A stretch of 64,000 nt of DNA from Fennellomyces sp. T-0311 (GCA_025266875.1 JALLLT010000024.1:248001-312000); one strand, 5' to 3'. Numbered from the stretch's first letter, positions 1 through 11,208 are shown. Numbers and translations: made by a program. Notes: generated by a model from the sequence alone, not told the origin.

Positions 1-302
1 TTCGCACGGAGAGCGGTGCATTGATCTCGGCAACATACAAGAGTGGACGCTATGATGAGTGGGTCAAGAACAAACGGATAGCCATTCCACGCACAGGCGA
101 ACAGGAACTCTCATCAGCTAAACATATGGCTCAGGGCAACTCGCGACGATTCCGTCATAACCGCACAGACGGGCCTCAAAAGCGAAAACGTGAAGATGCC
201 AACGAACTCAAGTCGGCGGAGCAGATCCGCAAGCAGCGCAAGATTCACGAAAACAGAAAGGCAAAGAACGCCCGTCCCTCGTCCAAGAAGAAGCGCAGAT
301 AG
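1..302 (+). CDS. DBP10: DBP10/DDX54-type DEAD-box RNA helicase, C-terminal end (partial)
   Basis: The reading frame is open from the window edge (first full codon at base 3) to a TAG at 300-302, so only the last 99 residues are seen. They start RTESGALISATYKSGRYDEW, which matches the conserved C-terminal block of the Dbp10/DDX54 nucleolar helicases (the human protein has RTESGRYISSSYK followed by a Y-x-x-W). It is followed by the usual Lys/Arg-rich tail with an ELKSAEQIRKQRK element. Family members act in 60S ribosomal subunit assembly. The helicase core lies outside the window. The last exon has no intron in the visible part. The identification rests on this C-terminal block alone but is specific. 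Confidence 0.82.
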   Translation, partial: RTESGALISATYKSGRYDEWVKNKRIAIPRTGEQELSSAKHMAQGNSRRFRHNRTDGPQKRKREDANELKSAEQIRKQRKIHENRKAKNARPSSKKKRR

Positions 303-493
303 ATTTAAAAAAGCATCATTGTATTCATTGGCATCTTTTGTTTGTTATTTACATTCCGTATCATTACTCTCTCACCATAATACACCTCTTCTCTCACTTG
401 AAAAAGTTTCTAAAAGCTGATTCCATATATGACTTGTGTATTTATTATGATAGTAATGATAATATGAAGATGGTATAAGTTGCTTATGAATAA

Positions 494-835
494 TTAATCG
501 AAAAGACGTTCGCCAGCCTTTTCAAAGTCCTTGGCAGTCTTTTCAAGAGTTTTGAAGAACCCATGGTGACCGTCGTGGTGCTTGCCGCGCTTGGCGATAC
601 GACTCTTGCTGAAACTGACATCGCGCTTGATAGTCTCATCCTTCTTCTCCTCTTTGCCGGTGAAGGAGTCGACGATATCCTTGATGAAAGAGCCATGTCC
701 TCTTCTAGACATATGGTTGGATGTCTGAACATTGCGTTGCTTGTAGAGTCCGTTATCAGACTGGACTTGGATTGGGATTGCTTGCACCAAAGCGGCAGGG
801 ATGGCAACAAGAGCGATGAGACTGAGAACCTTCAT
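494..835 (-). CDS. small secreted protein with possible Kex2 sites
   Basis: A single-exon ORF of 113 residues. I start it at the ATG at 835 rather than at the upstream in-frame ATG (1003). The protein then begins MKVLSLIALVAIPAALVQA, a textbook signal peptide with an A-x-A-like cleavage site, and a TATA box lies about 95 bp upstream. The mature part is short, basic and His/Gly/Lys-rich. It carries dibasic KR pairs (IKR-DVSF and AKR-GKHH) that could be Kex2 processing sites, and ends in an amphipathic FFKTLEKTAKDFEKAGERLFD-like helix. No family is recognised. It could be a secreted peptide precursor or a small effector-like protein; the function is unknown. Confidence 0.6.
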   Translation of the reverse strand: MKVLSLIALVAIPAALVQAIPIQVQSDNGLYKQRNVQTSNHMSRRGHGSFIKDIVDSFTGKEEKKDETIKRDVSFSKSRIAKRGKHHDGHHGFFKTLEKTAKDFEKAGERLFD

Positions 836-2491
836 TGTAAATGAGAGAGATGCAAGTGGATGCTGATATGAAAGATAATGTATTAATGCGAATGCGATGA
901 GTATTGAATACTGAAAAAACCAGGTTGCTTTTATACACATTTTCCCGTACCTCGAAAGTCCAATTGAGAATGACGATACGTAGCCAACGTGTACAGTCAA
1001 CATAGTTTAACTTGCAGGGTCATCATTAGGCTTCAACCCCTGCATGCTTGTCCCTGACGCTTGGAACAGAATGTTTAAAAATGTTTGCTGGAAGTACTAC
1101 GTATCGCTATTTGACAATGATTTCTACCTGCATCAACTTGATGCATGCTAGGGCTGTCTATGTATACATCCCTTGATTTTTTATCTAGAATGCTTACCGC
1201 TAAATAAGGATAAAATAATTTACAAGAAGCTACATGAACAAATATGTATGTTGGATACTATATGTTTCCAGAGATACGTATATACCATTGAAACGCTTTC
1301 ACCTTTTTAAACGAATATTTCGAATGATCTGTGCAAGAATGTCGAATTAATGTGGTACCATGACAATGCCTTATAAGAATGTAATCTGCACGAGGAGAGG
1401 ACATGAGTACTTACGTACGAGAAGATTTTTACAATCAGACCACTTCAGCCTATTATATACGAAGATATGTATTAAGTATCGCTTATACATCTACTTTTAT
1501 ATGCACAATATTGAATTTAGCACGTTGCTGGAACGATAAATTATTGGCGTGCTTAAATACTCTAGAATACCCGGGAACATGATCCAAGAAGATATCACAT
1601 TAAGCAGTATTTTTTCCTATGTAGATCTCTTTAGCTTGATACCATAAAAGTCAATTTATTATTCGATAAATTACTCCTTTAGATATCACGCAATCGTGTA
1701 AGCATTTTTCGTTTTCAGTAGATATGGTGGAAGAAACAGTACGATGTGATAATCCTTTCCAGGACTGGAGAGTCAATCTGCAGTAGTTGTACGGCTCCTA
1801 TCGCGATCCATGGTATTACGATTTATGCATAGAATATGGTATAGAATAACAAATGGGGGCGATGCATTGTTTCCATTCAGTCCAAGTTGCGAGCGATGCT
1901 AACACCAGATTACTTTGGTGGTTCAAATATTGTATGTACTGAACGGATATATAATTCAATAGCATTTCGTATTTACTTGTACAGATAGACATCTGTGTAT
2001 ACGAACGTTTTCTATTAATGGATGATGTGAGCAAATGGAAGTATTGGAATGTCACCTCAAATCAGAACAAGCTGTTATATCGAGTCATTTAAGCGAAAGG
2101 TTGTGAAAATCAGAAATAAATCCCTGATATGTAATTTATTAGATGCCATGGCGATCGTTGTTGTATAGAAATATGTAGGTGTCCGATCACTCCACGAGAC
2201 ATCAATAGCTACAAAGCTAGTCTTTCATCCACACAACAACGGATATACATCCTCCAGATTGCTGGATAATGGCCACACCTTAGGATCGGAATAGCATGCT
2301 AATCACTATAATAACGTCAAAAACTATGAATTTAATCTGCATGCCGATGCAGCTCATAGATTCATTATGTTTATGCATAGCATATTCTCTCCTTTGGTCG
2401 GGGTGCTTCGCAGAGAAAGTTCGGGACATGAGCGTACTCCGGCAGCAGCCAAAATTCATTTTCTTAACACCACACTACTTTCACAATCAAA
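836..2491. other. gene-poor intergenic DNA
   Basis: Apart from the TATA box near 932, about 1.65 kb of AT-rich sequence with only short unconvincing ORFs. I see no tRNA, repeat or conserved coding segment. The last stretch before 2492 is presumably the THOC5 promoter. Confidence 0.5.
929..935 (-). promoter_or_regulatory. TATA box of the small secreted protein gene
   Basis: On the minus strand this reads TATAAAA, about 95 bp before the chosen ATG at 835, a normal distance for a fungal TATA promoter. It supports the downstream start over the longer N-terminal extension, because the extension's ATG lies upstream of this box. Confidence 0.5.
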
Positions 2492-3413
2492 ATGCCAGCA
2501 GCAGCAACTCCCAACAATGATTCGACCGTTGCATTGAATCAAATAGTGGCTACAACCCAGCGAGTTCAAGAACTCATGGCAACACTTCTACAGGAAAAGA
2601 TCGCGGTATAATTAAGAACAACGATCACAAACACGTTTTTCCGTTTCGATGAAGCTGATCAACGATTGTTTTTAAAAGGGCACGCTGCCTATGGATACTG
2701 ATGATAACGACGAAAGTCAAGAGCTGATTGATGCCATTGACAATCTTATCGACATTCACTCGATGGCCTTCAGTCCTACTATAAACAAAAGCAAGCAGGA
2801 GACAGCTGAAGCAAAAGCAGCCATGGACGAAAAGTACGTTGGTTTACAAAACGTAATGTACGAGAAACGACACTTAATTGAGGAAATTGTAAAATGTCGA
2901 GCGTTTCGGTAAGGCATTCTCTCTTTTCTTTGTTTCAATACGCGAAAATTGTCTGACAGGTCCCATTATGCACATATACTAGATCCGTATACCAGGACGT
3001 GGATCTTGTTCCCTTGGAAGAATTCCGCGCAGGAGCACCGCCAGAATACTTGCAAGATCAAGACAACCCACATCAACTGATGATCAACCGCCTGAAATAT
3101 GAACATGATGCACGGTTGAGGTAATTGTTATGTGTATCATGGCATCGAAGAGAGGCTGACACTGGAAGGGTAGCTTGAAGGAACAGGAAGAACAGTTACA
3201 AGCTGAGCGACTTGCCTTGATCCGCGAAAACAGGAAGGCACAAGAAAAGCTCGATCGATTCGACAAGTTATTAGATGACTTTGTGCAAGTGAGTATCACA
3301 GTGGATATCTACATTGGAACCCTTCTGACGGTTGAGTTTAAACACAGGCATCAGGACCAGTGGAAAATGCATTGTTGGAAGAGGAAAAGAAGTCGTCAGC
3401 TATTCAAGAGTAA
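2492..3413 (+). CDS. THOC5: compact THO complex subunit 5 homologue (THOC5/FMIP)
   Basis: Five exons (2492-2605, 2679-2908, 2983-3120, 3174-3288, 3348-3413) join in consistent phase to 220 residues ending in TAA. The middle shows the THOC5 hallmark: LQNVMYEKRHLIEEIVKC, then DVDLVPLEEFRAGAPP and DNPHQLMINRL. These align with the metazoan block LQNLRYEISHLKKEI / EIDLVSLEEF / DPHQQTLARL. A long coiled coil follows. THO couples transcription to mRNA export. Animal THOC5 is about 680 residues; here the protein stops after the coiled coil, so the C-terminal half is absent. The stop codon lies 35 bp from the PWP2 stop, tail to tail. Confidence 0.8.
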
Positions 3414-3448
3414 AATAAAAAAAAGTACAAATGCAGATAATGTTGTTT

Positions 3449-6430
3449 CTAATGTATGCTGTTGCTGTTGCGGCTTGCGGTAATGGCTTGTTGGTTCAAG
3501 AGGTACTTTAAGGTGTATGTGTTGGTGTCGCATCTATATATCATTACAATTAGCAAACCGCTATAACATGGCATCGTGTGATTCACTTACAAGTTCGAGA
3601 TGTCATCCCGTACGCGATTGATGCTTTTGTGCAATGTCCGGAAAACTGACTGGAATTCGCCACGACGTTCCTTCAAGTATCGACCATGTGCCGTCATGAC
3701 ACTGACAATCCACATCAAGTGGAACTCGATATGTGGACTGGTTTCCATATGAACGCCGATGAACTGGAGTAACTTGTCGAGATACTTTTCTGAAATAGTT
3801 CGAGCCACAATATCAACCGACGATGGCGGAATGCTTTCAAAGACCCTGTGCGTAATAGCCTTTTCATTCAGACGGAACGCCATACACAATGAACGAAGAT
3901 ATTCCTTTTCATCCAATGCCTCCATCACAGTTTCCGGAGTAATATCGATTTCCAGATCGAATGGGTCAAAGAGAATAGTATCGTCCAGAGAGTAAATCAT
4001 TAGACCGTCTGTGGTTGCCGCCGCCCATGCTCGACCTGTTGGCGAAAATCGAACCGCCATGGACCGTACTTCTGGTCGTGTTCGTCGCACCGACAGATCA
4101 CCACTTTGTGCTCCAGGTAAAGTATGATCCAGACGATCTTCAACGTCCGACGCATCATCTACATCCATCAACTCCTTGCTGCCAAACTCGGTCATATGCT
4201 TGGAGTTGAGCTGTTCTTGTGTACCATCGAGCGACAAGTTTTGGGAGATTTGGAACTTTTTGATCAACACCTTCGTTTGAATGTCGTATATACAGATGTA
4301 TTTGCTATTGCCACCACCAATGATGCTGCTGCCGTCAGCAGTATAGCATACAGAGTTGAAGCATTTGCCAGAAGATGCATTGTCTGCCACTGTGCGATCG
4401 CCAGCTTTTCGGCCACCAGAAATATCTTTGCGGCCTTCGATGGTACCAACCAATTTACCATTATCAACATCCCAGAATGAGACTTGACCATCCAAGGTAG
4501 TTGTGGCAATTTCGTGTCCATCAGGGCGGAATGCAACTGCAAGCACTTCAGTCTGATGCTGGAATATCTCGACCTGCTTGCTGCGTCCAAAGATATCCCA
4601 AGTTCGAGCGGTGTAGTCCCAACTGCCACTGACCAAAAGCATACCAACCGGCGAAAATGCCAATGAGCTGACAGGACCCGTGTGACCGGCCAAGATATCA
4701 AGAAGTTTGCCCGTTTGAACGTTCCATACATAGATTTCGAATGTGTCTGTAGTACCAGCACACACCACTTCACCACTGGGATCCACAACAAGTGATGAGA
4801 ATTGTACAGGGTTTGGACTGGTGAAGGTTCGGAAGTTTCTGTAGCGCACCAAGTCGAATGCACGCACAGTACCGTCTAAACTGGCCGAAAAGAGAACCTT
4901 GCCTTGCTTTGCAAATTCCACAGCCATTACATTGCTCTTGTGATCGCTGAAAGTGACAAAACAAAAGCCTGAAGTCGTATTCCACACCTTGACTTTGCCG
5001 TCTTCACCACCAGTGGCAAGTGTTTGTCCATCCGTAGAGTATGAAAGGGATGTCATGTTGTAAAAGTGACCTTGTTGCTTCAATACGTACGTCTCAGATT
5101 GCCATTCCCATACAAGTAACTGGCCCAATGTCGAGGAACCGAATGCAAGCCATTCACCGGTACGGTTGATGGCAATGGTATCGATTTTGTTTTTGGAAAT
5201 ACTATATAAACCTGTTAGTTTGACTCTTATCCTAAGTTTTTGTTTCTTGCATTACCTTAACGTGTGGATGTTTACAAAACTTGGTAGTTCATAGAGACCA
5301 AAAATACCGTTTGAGAAGCCAACGACGAGCAAGTTGTTGGGTGCAAAGAATGCGCATGATTTGACTTTGGTGTTGTTTTGCATAAAGTAGTGCTTTCCGG
5401 ATATCCGCCATCGCTCACTGTCCACGTGCTTTTCTTCATCGTCAACTTCCATCTCGTCATCCGAATCATCACCACGTCCTGCAGCAATTGTTCGATATCG
5501 CCAAAGGAAGAGTGCTCCGTCTTTACTAATGGTATAAATCTAGTATATTTATCCATTAGTGTGAATCCAAAATGCACAATCCATGATGGTACTAACATTT
5601 TCCATATCTTCTGAAAACCATGCGCCAACCACTGCATTACGATGACCAGCCAATGTCTGTGGAACATAATCTTTGGGTGGATCAATGCGGTAAATACGTG
5701 CCGTCATGTCGCTCGATGTTGTCAAAAAATATCTATGCCAACAGATGAATACTTTTATGTTGATATGGTTATGACAACGTACTTTGAATCTGGGCTCCAT
5801 GATATGCTGAGAATATCATCAAAATGACCTGTGAGTGTTTTGTGGAGGACAAAAGGCGCGAATTCTCGGTTGAATCCAGGTGCTCTCCAAATCTCGACAT
5901 TCTTATCATGGCTGGCAGCGATCCATTTACCGTCGGGACTGAATTGAATTGCTTTGACAGGTGTTTTAAAGTTAAAGTGGCTGATCAAGACTCGTCGTGG
6001 AAGATTGATCAACAAGGCTCTTCCGTCTGTATATCAAAATAAAGTCATTAATCAAAATATGCTATAGTGAAAAACGTTATGTCGAACCTTTGTCGATCGT
6101 GACCAACAATGTTGCGTTTGGTGAAAGGGCCATGAGTTGAATATCTTTTCGCATTTCGACCGGAAGCGTTAACGACTTGTTACTAAACACATAACTTCAT
6201 CAGTATGCTAAGTTAACAAATGCTTTCAAGTTGTTACTTGACAAGATCGAATAACGAAACACGGTTTCCGACCGGACTCAGGATCGAGTTACCGTCCGGC
6301 GTGAAGATCAGGTTGCCTGCGGTATAAACAGTTCCGCATAGATTCGAAAACTAAGCAACAAAACACATAAGCCTCTCGATCTACTGTAAGAATCGTAACG
6401 GTCATTATTCACCTTGAACGCTGTCTTCAT
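3449..6430 (-). CDS. PWP2: PWP2 (UTP1), WD40 protein of the SSU processome
   Basis: Eight exons on the minus strand (6413-6430, 6238-6350, 6088-6182, 5783-6026, 5597-5732, 5256-5539, 3591-5201, 3449-3533) encode 861 residues, close to yeast Pwp2 (about 920). The N-terminus reads FSNLCGTVYTAGNLIFTPDG and continues through two WD40 propellers (GQLLVWEWQSETYVLKQQGH, VCAGTTDTFEIYVWNVQTG). The C-terminal UTP domain begins at about residue 680. Pwp2 is a U3 snoRNP/UTP-B scaffold needed for 18S rRNA processing. The apparent stop after DISNL is intronic: a perfect GTAAGT donor there splices to a 28-residue last exon, LCDTNTYTLKYLL..., which restores the conserved Pwp2 tail. The gene is divergent from the methyltransferase gene. 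Confidence 0.95.
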
Positions 6431-6564
6431 CGATCGCAAAGTTAAAGCAAAGTTGTCAAAGCGAGAAAAAATGGCAAAAAGTGGTCACGACTCCGTTTTC
6501 GCCCATTTAAAGTTGCCTGGGAAACCCCGAGAGATTTTGAACTTTACGGTTTCCCCGGATCCCT
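6431..6564. promoter_or_regulatory. 134-bp divergent promoter between PWP2 and methyltransferase
   Basis: The two ATGs face away from each other across 134 bp, so both core promoters must sit here or overlap the neighbouring first exons. No clear TATA box is visible. A short open frame crosses this interval but has no family resemblance. Confidence 0.45.
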
Positions 6565-8077
6565 ATGCGCTTCTGTCCAAGCTGCAAGGAAAACGGCAGC
6601 TCTAAAAGCTCACTAAACAAAACAAAAAAGTAAGCAAATTATATCAAATAAATTCAGATAATGGATATTAAGGGCGTAACCTACAAAAAATCCATGATAG
6701 CACTACCAGTAACGCGAGCTCCAGCGACAGCGAAGAGGGCTTCGTCGAACCAAGATTTCCCATCAGCCAGTACGAATTCATCGAAGGTCGCAACTTTCGA
6801 CAAAGTTCTGGAAAAGCTCAATTTCTACCATGCGATGATGAGGAAAGTGAACGGCAACAACTCAACTATCTCCTATTCAAGTAGGTTACATAAGTGTTCC
6901 CTCTGAAGTAGCGCAACTAAGACTAACAACTTGTCACCTATTGCAGAACCGTATTCAAAAAGTATTGTGGCATATTAATACGCAAAAAAGGGCTGGTAGG
7001 CGATCTAACACCTTTTACCGACTGTAGAAAGCACTTTCCTCCTATCGACGATGGCCTGAAACATGGTATCCGTGTACTTACTGTCAGGCAAGTATTGTAT
7101 GATAAATTACTATCGTTCATAAACTGATTTCTACAAAACAGAATTGGCCCTGGATATTGGGTTAAGGTGAAGAATCACTGAATGATTGGTTCATCCAAGA
7201 AACGTGCTTAATCATAATCTGTATATAGGATATGGCGGAAGCATATCCAAGATCACATTTTACCGGAACCGATTTAGTCATATATCCCATAAGGTACTGC
7301 ATATACTTACCTGAAGCTAATATTTGACAACTTATTCCGCGCGATTTTTGAATGATCTTTTTTTGTAAAAGCAACCCGCCACCTAACTGTCATTTTCGGA
7401 TTGCAAATGCGGCAAACGGACTTCCCTTTGCTGACAATACTTTCGACTTTGTTGTTCAGCATGATACAATTTTCTCATATACCCAAGAAGAATGGGTTGT
7501 CGTAATCAACGAACTTGTTCGTGTTACGAAACCTGGTGGTTATATTCAACTAGGTAACGTTATTCTGCTTTGTCACTTCCGAAAAAAAAAGTAACGTGTG
7601 TGTAATGGTGCGGGCTCATCATGTAGTGGAGATGAGCGGAATTATACAAGATGTAGGCCCCAATCTATCGATATGGTTAATGCGAGGTAACACCGATAAT
7701 CTATTCTAAGATAAATTGCACATGGTTTGATGTTATAACTATTCATAGTGACTGTATCGCTTCAAACACGCAACATTCATTTAAAACTCGGTCCGAAGCT
7801 GCATGAGATGCTTGAAGCAAACAGCGGCGTCGTTGACGTGATTCATTCTCATCGCTCTGTTCCCATTGGCTGGCTGGGGAAGTTGGGTGATCTTGGTCTT
7901 GAATGTTTGGAACGTATGTTTGATTCGCTGAAGCCAAGGTTATGCGATGATTGGTCAATGAACTTGCAAAAGTACGAAAAGGTGGTGCAAGGTGCTTCCA
8001 ACGAGTGCCACGAGTTCAAGAGTTGGACAAACATCCATTATGCTTATTGTAGAAAAAAACTCCCAGAAGAGCAATAG
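6565..8077 (+). CDS. class I SAM-dependent methyltransferase-domain protein with degenerate motif I
   Basis: Eight exons (6565-6629, 6701-6880, 6947-7087, 7142-7166, 7229-7293, 7372-7553, 7627-7686, 7749-8077) give 348 residues. A Ser-rich N-terminus precedes a block NFRQSSGKAQFLPCDDEE typical of a large fungal methyltransferase family. A Rossmann methyltransferase domain follows (DMAEAYPRSHFTGTD, GLPFADNTFDFV, ELVRVTKPGGY). The start is the only in-frame ATG after an upstream stop. Intron 3 uses a GC donor (AG-GCAAGT), and exon 4 is 25 nt. Motif I, normally VLDVGCGPG, reads VLTVRIGPG, losing the acidic residue and first glycine, so SAM binding is doubtful. The substrate is unknown. Confidence 0.8.
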
Positions 8078-9490
8078 TGTTCTTCCTCTCTTTCTTTTTT
8101 TTTTTTTACTATTCACTTACAGCCACACTCACACTATATATATATGCATCACTTATTTGTATTTTATCATTTTATATACATAAACTGCGCACATTATACA
8201 TTGAGTTTCTCTGGTGTAGTTATAGAACGGTGATAGAGTTGTGCATTCAAAGGAAGTATGCTAACTGCACATGCATGAAGTGGTGCCCTTCAGGTAGAAA
8301 AAAGCACCAGGTGCAGCAGTTATAGTGTAACCTCCGTAGGCAAACAGGTAATACCAGAAAGCTATACGGTAAACAGCTTCTTTAGATGGAAACATGATGG
8401 TAAAAGTCCAATAAGAACAGCAATACTTAGGATGAGGAAACTTTTAAGCTCATTACGTACAAGATTGCTACATCTAAATGTTTCGAAGTGCGTAATTGAT
8501 AACGCTATGCAAGTATGATACGTATCGGGGTAACATTGAATGCTGTCGCATACAATTGTGTCCGTAGAATTTTTCTAAACGTACTGGAAGCAGATAATTG
8601 TGATCGCTGATTCCATGAGTGCTATGTTCATCATGTTTGCCTAATTCTAATTGTACATATGACCGTACGCTAGAATAACAAGTGACTTGGATGAGCCATT
8701 CACCACAGTCTTCAGTCAGCAATAATTCCACATTTGGGTGCCGAATGCAAAGTGGTCAGACCTCTGATCATAATTGGTAACATTATTTCCAGCTTTCAGT
8801 ATGTTAAACAAGCTATCTAATGAAGTGTTATATAAGTTAATTAGGGCTGCGTATATACATCCGTCATACATTCAGATCTTGCTCAATCAGGGTGTCCCTA
8901 TAATATCTTTTTCATGGTAACACTTTGATAATACATTCGGAATATTTTCGTTTCTTCAGATATTGCCATAGGTAATCATCCTTTATAAAACACTTATTGC
9001 ACCGGGGGTGGGAAAAACAGAGGTACTAAAAAAGGTGATACCGTCGAACCGGAAGTCCGGACAAGCCTCGTACCTTATTTTACCTTCTTATGCACTTGTC
9101 TATGTCTCTATATTCAAGTTGCCCGTATTCACAAAACTTTTCCAGTACATTAAAGCGTTTCTCAAGCCAAGCAAGGTAAGTATAACCATGCTTCTGCACA
9201 TAAAGTCCTTACCTGTAGTACGTTAAAAGATATAGATGCTTCCAGGACGGCGCTCATTTATAATCACCAACAAGGCAAGACAAAAGTCGCCTGATAGTCT
9301 CCTCATAGTAGCAGAAGATGACAGCTCTTTCCGATCGACAAACGTATTGAAACGAATGCTTAAATTGAGTATTCTTACTAAGTTAACAGAAGGTATTTCC
9401 GAGCCGAAAACCGAACTGAGTCCAGTACCTCTGTTTTATTTGATACTGGGAAAGCACCGTTGTTCCTAATCCCGAACCTGCCATTTCACA
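8078..9490. other. intergenic DNA upstream of HNH gene copy A
   Basis: About 1.4 kb with a T-rich tract right after the methyltransferase stop and no convincing coding sequence. The 18-nt block at 9466-9483 is repeated exactly at 49649-49666 upstream of the second HNH gene, so at least the proximal promoter belongs to the duplicated unit. Confidence 0.5.
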
Positions 9491-11112
9491 ATGACCGAAA
9501 CAAAAACTGAAACGGGTAAGGACACCAAAAAAGAAAGTTAGTAAAGTAAATGCTACGGGGAAGCAATCAAAGGGTAACCAAGTAATCATTCGGGATGAAT
9601 GAAAGTCAATGCTTTAAAGTTGGTTTGTGTAGAATCGAAGAAAGTGGAAAAGGGATCTATACAGCAACACCATGTCAATAACGCAGCTCAAGGTAATGAA
9701 GATGTTGACGTGTATACGTCATTTTAAAGCTTCTTTCTGTGGATACGGCAGACAAGGAGCACGAAGAAGATGCGTCCACGACGAGTATGGATGATCAACA
9801 CAGGATGGTACCAGTCCGCCATCCAAGGTTACCAGTCACTTCACCACCTAAGTATTTTGTCAACAAGAACAGCGTCGTTTGCTCGAATGGCACAGGAAAG
9901 CTCAGGACGCTGAAGCAAATTATGAAAGGAACAAATGCCGGTAGTTACGCACTTTGTGTCGATAAAAAGAGCACGACAAACACCTTCAAATTGGAGGAGA
10001 TCATGGCGTACACTTTCTCAGAGCACTTTGACAGCAGCAAACACTACATACTCCACAAGGACGGTAACCAGGAGAACTGTGATTGGGATAACCTCATCAT
10101 ATACGACTTACCTACGCTGCAGAAGCATGAAATCGCCAGACTTGAAAAAGAACACCCAGGCACAAGGTACACCGTTGTCCGCAATGTACACGATACATTG
10201 ACATTCGAACGCTACCTCGTCTCGGACACCGGAAGCATTTATTCACTTATCCACCGAAAGAATCTCCATTTGTTTGCAGACTGGGATGGATATCTGTGTG
10301 CCAATTTGGTGTGTGATACCAAGGATACGGAACAGACAGTCAGACCCTGTATGAATTTACATATTCGCAAGGTAGTAAGATGTTCTTTCAGGAGATGTCG
10401 ACCAGAAGGCCGTGAAATCACACACATTGACTGCGACGAACTTGACCACTTGTTGCAAAATCTCGTATACAAGGATCCTATCAAAAAGGTTGTTCCTCGC
10501 CAAAAAAAGCAAGAAAGTGTATCCAGAAAAGTAATGCCCATACCAGCACTGCCACCAGTTACTGACGAGACGAATTGGAAGACCATCGGTGTCCTACCAT
10601 GGAACGGACTATCGTTCAGCCAGTATGAAGTATCTGACATGGGCCATGTTCGCAACAAACTTGATTCACAGCTGCTCAAATTGACGTGTACATCTGACGG
10701 ATATGCTTGTGTGTACATGTCCCATGATGAGAGAATATTGGAGAAACCCATGAAGCAAGTGCGCGTGGCTCGACTCGTGGCAAACGCTTTCGTGGACGGC
10801 TATCCAGGGGCACACAATGTTGTCATACACCTTAATGGCGATCGACAGGACAATCGCGCACGGAATTTGGAATGGGTGCCTAAGAATAGCAGCTTATTTA
10901 GGAAAAGCGCTCGTCCAGTTGTGGCATCACTTGTCGAGGACCCAAAGATACGAAAAGAATTTTCATCTATTAACAAGGCACAGCACGAACTATCAGCTTA
11001 TAACTTGAGTCATTCGTTCAGCAAAGACGGTAATCCGTTTACGAGGGAGGTCAACTGGGACGGTGAGAAGAAAACAGCCGTGATTGAAATGCTTCCATCA
11101 CCAGGAAAATGA
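9491..11112 (+). CDS. triple NUMOD4/HNH-like nuclease protein, copy A
   Basis: My model is 9491-9515, 9633-9692 and 9752-11112, 481 residues. The long exon carries three NUMOD4-like plus HNH-like modules. Module 1 ends HKDGNQENCDWDNLI. Module 2 is decayed (HIDCDELDHLLQNL). Module 3 is canonical: NWKTIGVLPWNGLSFSQYEV, then VVIHLNGDRQDNRARNLEW. The tail (KEFSSINKAQHEL) resembles intron-encoded-nuclease repeats (NUMOD1/IENR1). It is a paralogue of the gene at 49674. Relative to that copy, exon 1 is frameshifted and the acceptor of intron 2 is lost. A new GTAAGG donor and a CAG acceptor 20 nt further on both restore frame. Copy A could instead be a decaying copy starting at an internal ATG. No host intron or intein is seen. 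Confidence 0.7.
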
Positions 11113-11170
11113 CAAATAAACAAAAACTCGCTTTGTATCTCTATCATTGTATAGTATTCTTTTGGCTCTA

Positions 11171-11208
11171 GTTCCTTGATACATCGGTTAAGCGATACAT
11201 CGAGGAAC
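11171..11208. repeat. imperfect palindrome downstream of HNH copy A
   Basis: GTTCCTTGATACATCG (11171-11186) faces CGATACATCGAGGAAC (11193-11208) across a 6-nt loop, with 14 of 16 positions complementary. It starts 59 nt after the HNH stop codon. It may be a 3'-end hairpin or one end of a small element. Confidence 0.45.

Noticed and set aside
494..1003. Longer 169-residue version of the small secreted protein
   Set aside because: The extra 56 N-terminal residues would place the signal peptide inside the protein, and a TATA box lies within them.
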